Assembly: GCA_933207985.1 (NCBI GenBank)
Contig: OW240913.1
Location: 98,243,265-98,307,264, forward strand
Reading direction: 5' to 3'
From: Pelobates cultripes
Lineage: Eukaryota > Chordata > Amphibia > Anura > Pelobatidae
Length of the DNA stretch: 64,000 nt
Positions 57,479 through 64,000 of this stretch are shown here, piece after piece. A program made the translations under genes and the position numbers. The notes under the pieces were generated by a model. The model searched no databases, was not told where the DNA came from, and saw only the letters and a list, made by a program, of their open reading frames with translations. Every line of letters begins with the position of its first letter. Position 1 is the stretch's first letter.

Positions 57479-57578
57479 NNNNNNNNNNNNNNNNNNNNNN
57501 NNNNNNNNNNNNNNNNNNNNNNNNNNNNNNNNNNNNNNNNNNNNNNNNNNNNNNNNNNNNNNNNNNNNNNNNNNNNNN
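57479..57578. other. Assembly gap (100 N)
   Basis: Exactly 100 Ns, a conventional placeholder for a gap of unknown length. Confidence 1.
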
Positions 57579-57676
57579 CTGACAGGAGAGAGCGCTGAGC
57601 GCTTCCCTCCTGTCAGCCTCTCCTCAGGCTGCGCCCGGGCGGTGCGGTCCGCCCTCATGGACGCACCGCCCGGGCA
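57579..57676. repeat. Two GC-rich hairpins at the hAT right end
   Basis: CTGACAGGAG..CTCCTGTCAG (57579-57616) and GCCCGGGCGGTGCG..CGCACCGCCCGGGC (about 57633-57675). Confidence 0.8.
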
Positions 57677-58154
57677 AAGCTGCAGCCACCTGAGGCTCAA
57701 TACAGAGCGCTCGGGCGGCTGCAGGATAAGCGGGGCCGGCGCTCCTGGCGGTGCCCCCTCCCAAGGGGCGCCCTAGGCGGCTGCCTAGTCCGCCTTACAG
57801 GTAGCGCCGGCCCTGCTACCACCCAACTAGCTCCCCTGTGCATTCTCTATCTGACATAGCCCATCTCCTAAGTGAAACCATAGCTCAAAACCCAAAAAGT
57901 TGGTCTTTGGAGATTTTAATATTGATTGGATGAATCCTAAAAATAATAGTTATTGCTCGCTGTTTAAAACTTTGCAACTAACGCAATTTATCTCCTCCCC
58001 AACTCGCATAAACATTAAAAGCCATAACCATACCCTGCTCGATTGGATTCTCTCCACTTCTCCTGATAGAATCCAGGAGGTTGGTGTTCTCCCTAACAGT
58101 TTCAGTGATCACTGTTTAGTGTACTCCGTGCGCAAAATAAAGGCTACTAAATCC

Positions 58155-58597
58155 AGAGCAAAAAAACGGGTTGCACGAGTATTCTAAGAACGGACAGCAG
58201 CTAAAATAGCCTGCCCTTCAGTGGGTCCCCACTCAGAACTCAAGCTGGTTTTAGCTCATCTTGTGCCATTACAGAGAGAACGTATCTGAAGCATATCAGA
58301 CTGGTCCCACCCATACGGGCAGTCCAGATCCGAAATGCCAGCAAGTTCTCTCTGCACGAGAGATACAGCAACCTCAGACGATCGTTTCAGCCTTGTTAGG
58401 CATCATCAGTGAGGCATAGCTGATATCTCTCTAGGCACCGTGAGCAAGGGGTCCACGTCTGGATTACCCTTTAAACTAATGGAGAGCAAAAAACGGGTCG
58501 CAAGAGTATTCTGAGAACTGACAGCAGCTAAAATAGCCTGCCCTTCGGTGGGTCCCCGCTCAGAACTCAAGCTGGTTTTAGCTCATCTTGTGCCATT
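58155..58597 (-). mobile_element. Retrozyme-like insertion: 1.35 copies of a 328-bp hammerhead-bearing unit
   Basis: The L2 codons T-K-S are followed by 443 bp of foreign DNA, after which S-P-K-V-K-I-T-R resumes; TCC flanks both sides (58152-58154, 58598-58600). The insert begins and ends with the same about 115-bp block (58155-58270 and 58483-58597; AGAGCAAAAAACGGGT.. to ..CTTGTGCCATT), so it is a head-to-tail unit of 328 bp plus a third of the next. The unit carries a type I hammerhead on the minus strand. Size and design match hammerhead-bearing non-coding retroelements of animals, such as the 330-bp newt Sat2 unit and retrozymes. No coding sequence. Confidence 0.75.
58358..58432 (-). ncRNA. 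Type I hammerhead ribozyme
   Basis: On the minus strand: stem I 5' strand GAGAGATAT-CAGC-TATG-CCTCA, core CTGATGA (58403-58409), stem II GCCT/AGGC with loop AACA, core GAAA (58385-58388), a 2-bp-class stem III C-GATC-G, cleavage triplet GTC (58377-58379), stem I 3' strand TGAGG-TT-GCTG-TATCTCTC. All invariant core positions are present. Stem I pairs over 17 bp with an internal loop (TATG/TT) that could make the loop contact known to speed natural hammerheads. The only flaw is a U-U mismatch at the base of stem II (positions 10.1/11.1), usually G-C. Predicted cleavage is between 58377 and 58376. The second, partial unit lacks the ribozyme. Confidence 0.85.
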
Positions 58598-60700
58598 TCC
58601 TCTCCCAAGGTTAAAATCACCAGGTCCTTCAAAAAATTTAAACTTGAATACTTTCTTAATGACATCAAGAAACTCCCATGGTATAGATTAAATATTATCA
58701 CAGATCTGGACTGTGCAGTTGAATTCTTTCAGTCTAAACTCCTACAAGTTTGTAATTTGCATGCCCCGCTGCGTAAGGTGAGAGTAAAAGGAGCACATAC
58801 GAACTGGATCACAGCTGACCCCATCCAAATGTACCAGTTTCGGGATTCATTGTGGTCAAAGTTCAAGCCTACTGGCTCTATGAACGATCACTGTGCATAT
58901 AGACAATGGCGAAATATATGCACATAACAAACAAAATTGGCCAAGGGCCAATATTTCTGTGAAAATCTGAAGAATAACCTATCAAACCCTTGAAACTTTT
59001 GGAAAGTCATAAATAAATTACAAACTCCCCCAATCTACTCCCAACCCTCCAATGTCAAAGTGGATAACCAAACCCTGCAACTTCCCTTAGATGTAGCAAA
59101 TGCCTTTAACAAGATTTTGCAAAATTGGAAGTGCTTCAACCTGGGTTTTTTTGCCTTCTTTTGAATCAACAGCAAAAAAAGAAATGTGAGGAAGGCTGAA
59201 CTTGATGGACACAAGTCTCTTTTCAGCTATGTAACTATTATTTTGTCGGATGCTCCACTACCCGAATTGCCAAGCTAATAAATGACACACATCCTGAAAC
59301 TACAAATGTGGATCAGGCCCCACTAAATTTGCAAAGACTTAATACAGACAAGTTAATTTTTAGACCTGTACCTATTAGTGTCGTTAAAAAGCACCTTAAT
59401 AATCTAAAAATGAAAAACCAGTCTGAACCTGATCAAATCCCAGCAATGCTGTTGAAGCTCAGTGCGCCGGCAATTGCTAAACCTGTCGCAGCCATAATTA
59501 ACGAATGTCTGGATACATACCCAAACTTTGGAAGACTGCAAGAGTAATGCCTATCTATAAAAGTGGCGACACTATTTTGGTTTCTAACTATCGCCCAGCA
59601 TCATTGCTCCCAGTATTGTCAAAAATCTTAGAAAAATGTGTCCATACGCAACTATGTGAGCATTACCAACAATCAAACTATGATCAATCGGGTTTTTGCC
59701 CGAATCACTCCACTACAACTGCCCTCTTAAAGGTTTGCAATGACATCTAAACTGGCATGGAACAAGGAGACCTAACTGGAGCTATTTTCCTTGATTTTGC
59801 AAAGGCCTTTGACACAGTAGACCACGACATTCTACTGCACAAACTCAAAAACTAAGGTATTGGTGATTGTCCGCTAACCTGGTTTCGATCGTATGTATCA
59901 GATCGCTCTCAATCTGTGTCCATTTCTGACAGCAACTCCCTCTTCCAGTCACGTGTGGTGCTCCCCAAGGTCCCCTACTATTTACATTATTTATAAATGA
60001 TCTGCCTAATGTCTGCAAATCCTCAAATGTACACATGTACCCAGAGGAAACAGTGATCTATGCGAGCAAATCCGATCTACCGAAGCTTGAGGCTGTGCTC
60101 CAAGACCAGTTCACAGAGCAAACTCTTCCTAAACACTGACAAAACTGTCACAATAATCTTTGGAACAGTACCTAAATTTCACAAATTACACAATCCCCAC
60201 CTATCCAAAACTAGGTGACCTGTACAGAAACAAAATCTGCCTTAGCCCTACAGTGAAAGAAAAAAAAAAATTGTACAGCAAATGCTGATCATTGATTATG
60301 GGGATGTAGTAGATGCACCTGCACCGCAATCCCACATTAATAAACTCAATACATTGTATAACTCGTTCTGCCGATTTGCGCTACAAAGCACTAAAGCACT
60401 AAACTGGCTGTTGCTGGAATCCAGACGCATCCTTCATCTTTCCAGCCTTATGTTTAAGAGCTTTTCTGAGAAGCTCCCACCCTACCTGAGCAGAATGCTC
60501 TCCTCTGCTGTTCCCACCTCATATTACCACTGATCCAGTACCAGCACTTTATTTAGTCTACCTTAATACAAAAAGAAAGCAGCCCGATCCTCCTTTTCCT
60601 ACAGAGCGCCACAATTATGGAACAACCTCCCGAACATTTTAAAATCTTCCCCAAACCTAAAGTCCTTTAAGAGGTCCCTCTCTACATACCTCAAAACAGA
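58598..60700 (+). pseudogene. L2 ORF2 linker, reverse transcriptase and C-terminus
   Basis: After the insertion: ITRSFKKFKLEYFLNDIKKL, HAPLRKVRVKGAHTNWITAD, then the RT with NNLKMKNQSEPDQIPAMLLK, ARVMPIYKSGDTILVSNYRP, SLLPVLSKILEKCVHTQLCE, IFLDFAKAFDTVDHDILLHK (catalytic Asp region), PQGPLLF-like sequence, then MYPEETVIYASKSD where the usual F/YADDT box is damaged to PEET. The C-terminal part reads SFCRFALQSTKAL, FKSFSEKLPPYLSRMLSSAV and YRAPQLWNNLPNILKSSPNL-like sequence. Many frameshifts. A CR1 tail interrupts it at 59120-59239. Confidence 0.8.
59120..59239 (+). mobile_element. Severely 5'-truncated CR1 tail in the L2 element
   Basis: ATTTTG at 59114-59119 and 59240-59245 brackets 120 bp that reads AAAATTGGAAGTGCTTCAAC to CAGCTATGTAACTATT, the reverse complement of the family at 54366-54880. 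The L2 frame (NKI-L / F-V-G-C-S) is restored when it is removed. Confidence 0.75.
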
Positions 60701-60909
60701 ATGCACGTGTTATGGTTTATTATATATTTCCAACCTGTTCTATGTTAAATTTTGTATATATTGTGTATTAATATTGTTTTTGTATTTTATTTTACCCTAG
60801 TATCAATGCAATGATTTGTGGACCCAGGACATACTTGAAAACTAGAGAAACCTCAATGTATCTTTCCTGGTAAAATATTTTATAAATAAATAAATAAATA
60901 AATAAATAA

Positions 60910-61330
60910 TGGTTTGTACTGGCCCTGAATATATTTGTATAATGTTATCATATCATAGCGCCGTTTTACTAAACTAAAGAGATTAAACATGTTTAACCTT
61001 TCTTCGTAACTAAAATACTCCATTCCTTGTATTCATTTTGTAGCTCGTCTCTGCACTTTTTCTAGTGCCTTGATATCCTTCTTTAGAACAGGTGCCCAAA
61101 ATTGCACAGCATATTCAAGGTGTGGTCTTACCAGCGATTTATAAAGAAACAAAATTATATTTTCATCCCAAGAATTTATGCCCCTATTTTTACATAACAA
61201 AACCTTACTGGCCTTAGCAACTGCAGATTGACATTGCATATTGCTGCCTAATTTGTTGTCTATAACAATTCCCAAATCCTTCTCATGTGTGGTTATCCCT
61301 AATTCACTACCATTTAGGGTGTACACATAT
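60910..61330 (-). pseudogene. CR1 LINE C-terminal fragment
   Basis: The minus strand encodes [60 protein letters not shown] and APVLKKDIKALEKVQRRATK, standard CR1 ORF2 C-terminal wording. It abuts the (TAAA)n tail of the L2 element. The frame is open over 97 codons. Confidence 0.85.
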
Positions 61331-61388
61331 ATTATATATACACATATATAATTATATTTTTATTCTTAAACAATATTTTTGAGGACCG

Positions 61389-61454
61389 ATGACGGTTCAG
61401 GACCATCATCGATCCTCAAGGGGATGTTTCCGATAACGGTCCTGAACCGTCATT
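61389..61454. repeat. Perfect 16-bp inverted repeat
   Basis: ATGACGGTTCAGGACC (61389-61404) and its exact reverse complement (61439-61454), inside a longer near-repeat with two GATCCT(C/T)AAGGGG blocks. Possibly a small MITE. Confidence 0.7.
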
Positions 61455-61639
61455 GATCCTTAAGGGGTTAAATTGACGTGTGTATGTCGACATTCTGTTT
61501 GTGTTATTTATGGGTGATGAATTTGCTTTGTAGCATTATATTGGTGCGTATGTGGGCTTTTATATTGTATATATGCATGAATAGTTTGTGGTATTGTGTA
61601 TAATACCTATGAATGGGGGCTGCTTGTGGAATTGTGTGT

Positions 61640-63150
61640 GTGGATAATATGATTATAAATAGGATGGCGCAAGTAAGAGAAGGATCTTAGTACATGCAGC
61701 AACCAACAAAAACAAATCCTGGTAAAACGATTTGAACATAAAATAACTTACAGTAGTGATGGTGCCCAACAGAGAAATAAAAATCGTATTCACTATGGAC
61801 CTCTTATAGAGAGTGAAAGTAACCCTGTGTACATAAAATGAGGTGTTTACAGAGTGGAAATATTATAAATACTTTAAAACCAAACAGTGGTTGTGATAAA
61901 ACAAAAACACAATCTGTAGGTATACTTGCAAACATGGAAATCACTCTGACACCTATTAAGGAGACAAAAACAGAAAGAGAGCTCCTAGTGCAGCGTAGTA
62001 ATAAGCTTATAAATATATAAAATAAAGCAAACAGAGGTGCCCTTTAGGTGTTACACTCACAAGATTGGAGTGGTAAAAGCACTACTCGTTGCTATAGCAC
62101 TCAGGGAGGATCAGCCCCTAGAGTGCGTGGGATCCGTGGAAAGGAAGCTTGCAATCCGGATCTCAGGTAAGTATACTTTATTAATAACAATTAAAAAACA
62201 GCAAAACTTGTTGTGGAGTTAGTTAGTCCGCTCACCAGCCTCAGGAAACCACAAAGAAAGTTCCATATACTTATGTAATGTAAAAAAATCTTCTGGTTGC
62301 TGTTGCCCACTGTCTCCAAATCACTTCCTGGTTCCGGGCCCGTAATGCATTTCGCCCCACCCACAGGGCTTTGTCAAACGGCTGATGCTTCCTCCCACTA
62401 TACTGTGTCTTATATACCCCAATCCATGTTTCCAACCATTTTAAAATCAATACAAACTTTCTCATCAACATTTCAGAGTCCAAAATAAGTCTTTTATTAG
62501 TAGCACTGCTGATCCCAGTGCCAACTGATAGAAATGGGGTCTCAGATATTTAAAACTGTGAATATATACAAAAACAAATAATAATAATAATATTGCCTAA
62601 ATCAATTTTTTTTCCCCCACATATTTCTGTGAGCAATAAGAAACTCTACAAAAACTTATTTTACTCAATTAGCATTATGAATTTAAGTAACTCTATACAC
62701 ATTTAAAATTCTAAATAAATAAGACAATTTCTTTTCTTAAAGTGGCAGCACACATTCTCATAATACTACAAAAATCTGTCTAAAAACCTAATTAGGGAAC
62801 AAAAAACATATACACCCCTACATAAATGGGGGTATTTAGCACTTTGAAACTTATTTCATGGCAGCTCATTTGTTTAAAAAAACAAAAACAAAAAACAACT
62901 ACTTTTAAAAATACTTAAAACTTAAAAAAGGGGGTATATTGCCTAAAGCAAATTTTGCACATATTTCTATACGTAATAAGAAATTCCTCAAAAATATTTT
63001 TTGTTTAATTAGCATTGTGAATATAAATAAATATGTTCATGATGTTACAGTCAATAAAAAAAAAATATAGTACATAAAAAAAATATATAAAAACACAATT
63101 TAAGATCAAAATTATAAAAAAATAAAACACATAAAAACATTTTTAAAAAA
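61640..63150 (-). mobile_element. Penelope-like element LTR / 3' region (PLE-C)
   Basis: It lies downstream of the PLE-C coding end. It includes hairpin module 9 (62343-62377) and AT-rich sequence with repeated GTGAGCAATAAGAAAC-like blocks (62630 and 62968). The left boundary is not defined. Confidence 0.5.
62343..62377 (-). other. PLE hairpin module 9
   Basis: Minus strand: TTGACAAA, stem GCCC/GGGC with an 8-nt loop, GAAATGCATTACGG. Confidence 0.5.
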
Positions 63151-64000
63151 CTACAGAAAATTACAAAGTTCAAAATCTTTATTAAGACCGGACGGAGTTA
63201 GTGTTTCCATTTGAAAGATCCATCTCATCTCTTCCTGTCCGATCTTACGAATAAAATCACCTCCCCTCCAGTCCCGCTGTACCTTCTTAATGCCTATGAA
63301 CTCTAGTCCCCGTGGATCCTGTCCATGTACTTTCTTAAAATGTTCTGAGACACTATGACTTTCTAATCCTTTTCTAATGTTATAAATATGTTCTCTTATC
63401 CTTATGTGGAGTGGACGGGTCGTCCTTCCCTCATACTCCAGTCTACATGGACATTTCAACAAATAGATCACATTATTGCTGTGACAAGTAATGTGCTCTT
63501 TAATCTTGAATTCTCTTTGCGTTCTCTCTGACCTAAATTTTTCCACTTTGCTCTCTTTGATATTCCCCATATTCCTACAGGCAAGACACATCTTGCATCT
63601 GTAGAAACCAATGGGGTGTCCTAGGAAATTCTCTGTTACTCTCTTAGGTTTTTCTCTCAAGTAACTATGTACAAGATTGCTTCTTAAACCTGGAGTGCCC
63701 CTAAAGGTAATTTTGGGTTTGGACGGGAGTAGCCCACTTAAATCTTTGTCTGTTTTTAATATTGGCCAGAATCTGTTGATAGTTTTTTTCAAATATTTAT
63801 GCTGATTATTAAAATCAAAGACTAACACTTCATTAAAACTTTCCTGATTCATATTTTCACTTTTTCTTTTTGAATTAGATCTATTTGTGCAATTGGTTAC
63901 ACCTCATTAAAAGCTTTTTTTAGGAGATCTTCTGGATAAGATTTTTCCCTAAATTTCTTAAAAAGGTCTTCATTTCTCTGTCGCGCACCATCACTACTGT
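63151..64000 (-). CDS. Penelope RT C-terminus with GIY-YIG endonuclease (PLE-C), runs off the window
   Basis: 233 codons are open from 63852 to the stop at 63151. In order: FNNQHKYLKKTINRFWPILK and PSKPKITFRGTPGLRSNLVH (RT thumb/linker), the Cys-rich CKMCLACRNMG, KIKEHITCHSNNVIYLLKCP, then the GIY-YIG core CRLEYEGRTTRPLHIRIREH, SVSEHFKKVHGQDPRGLEFI and WRGGDFIRKIGQEEMRWIFQ with the conserved Glu, ending LNKDFELCNFL. The GIY signature is weak (L-E-Y-E-G). Upstream, ARQRNEDLFKKFREKSYPED and LLKKAFNEV (63895-63990) continue the RT but need a 2-base frame change near 63888. This is the best preserved PLE endonuclease in the window. Confidence 0.85.

Larger units (their letters stand above)
56092..57815. 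mobile_element. Non-autonomous hAT element, 1.7 kb, containing an assembly gap
   Basis: CTACCACC at 56084-56091 and 57816-57823 is an exact 8-bp duplication. The termini CAGGGCCGGTGCAAGG and GTAGCGCCGGCCCTG are inverted repeats, with CCGCCCTAGGCAAAAG / GCGCCCTAGGCGGCTG just inside. Content: a small TTAA-flanked MITE, a TG-rich minisatellite (56580-56930), a long CCCTCCCTG/TTTCTTTC tract, 100 Ns and a GC-rich palindromic end. No transposase was recognised; the long frames are repeat artefacts. Confidence 0.9.
55660..58154 (+). pseudogene. L2 ORF2 endonuclease domain (split by hAT)
   Basis: Pieces in order: NDMESNPGAPTNSSPTLPTK, LSFVHWNIHSVLPKLDALQA (APE fold start with the catalytic N/W-N), LVLSESWLTNKIKDSAIAIQ (catalytic E), NDRAKRGGGIVIYVNNSIKF, IIVAGIYHPG; then, after the hAT, LVFGDFNIDWMNPKNN (D..N) and LPNSFSDHCLVYSVRKIKAT (the SDH catalytic motif). 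This apurinic-type nuclease nicks target DNA. The frame breaks at about 55842 and at the insertions. It ends at ATKS where the retrozyme-like insert begins. Confidence 0.85.
55640..60908 (+). mobile_element. L2-type LINE with four kinds of later insertions
   Basis: ORF2 begins near 55660 and the element ends with TTTCCTGGTAAAATATTTTA and (TAAA)n at about 60880-60908. It is interrupted by a hAT element (56092-57815), a retrozyme-like insertion (58155-58597) and a CR1 tail (59120-59239). Without insertions it measures about 3 kb, so a good part of ORF2 remains. Confidence 0.8.

Noticed and set aside
56903..57776. Two long open frames across the assembly gap (231 and 284 codons) and the antisense Gly/Arg-rich frame
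   Set aside because: Polypyrimidine repeat plus 100 Ns; the residues come from repeat units and the gap.
58155..58597. Simple tandem duplication of L2 sequence
   Set aside because: The block does not belong to L2: the L2 reading frame is continuous when all 443 bp plus the TCC duplication are removed.

Overview
The window looks like intergenic DNA from a large, transposon-rich vertebrate genome, most likely a frog or other amphibian. The evidence is the mix of element families: Penelope-like elements (PLEs) with GIY-YIG endonucleases, CR1, L2 and L1/Tx1-type LINEs, a Gmr1-like Ty3/gypsy element with a SCAN-like gag, a decayed Ty1/copia element, several Tc1-like transposons, Harbinger and hAT elements, and many TTAA-flanked piggyBac-type MITEs. 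I found no intact host gene and no tRNA or rRNA gene. The only host-like coding pieces are an R3HCC1L-like fragment (about 53.8-54.25 kb, minus) and a C2H2 zinc-finger fragment carried inside a hAT element (about 51.5-51.77 kb, minus). Nearly every open frame is a transposon remnant with frameshifts or stops.

Layout. 0-5.4 kb: L2 LINE 3' end, a small hAT MITE, a Harbinger element with a Myb/SANT gene and a truncated transposase exon facing each other, an LTR-like block and a PLE-derived inverted repeat. 5.9-16.1 kb: a Ty1/copia element on the minus strand, blown apart by a Tc1 copy, a CR1, an L1 and a second Tc1 that is itself split. 17.5-20.3 kb: MITEs and a 254-bp tandem duplication. 20.3-23.9 kb: 5' half (LTR-gag-PR-IN) of a Gmr1-like gypsy element. 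24.4-30.5 kb: a PLE flanked by inverted arms of about 1.5 kb, one arm carrying a solo LTR. 30.6-32.3 kb: a Tc1 copy and a long palindrome. 33-43.3 kb: three more PLE units, with L1, LTR and MITE insertions. 47-53.4 kb: a PLE remnant, then a Tc1 transposase split by a MITE and by a 3.9-kb hAT element that contains a solo LTR, the zinc-finger fragment and a 91-bp minisatellite. 53.8-61.3 kb: R3HCC1L-like fragment, gypsy integrase scrap, CR1 pieces, and an L2 LINE interrupted by a hAT element (with a 100-N gap), a hammerhead-bearing retrozyme-like insertion and a CR1 tail. 61.6-64 kb: 3' half of another PLE running off the window.

The most interesting signals are RNA-level. First, a complete type I hammerhead ribozyme core with a long stem I sits on the minus strand at 58358-58432, inside a 443-bp insertion built of 1.35 copies of a 328-bp unit; this is what a reverse-transcribed circular retrozyme would leave. 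Second, nine PLE-associated copies of a short module (YTGA-N-RAA, a hairpin, then usually GAAAYG) mostly keep the hairpin while changing its sequence, which suggests a conserved and probably hammerhead-derived RNA structure. Many insertions could be dated relative to one another from exact target-site duplications.
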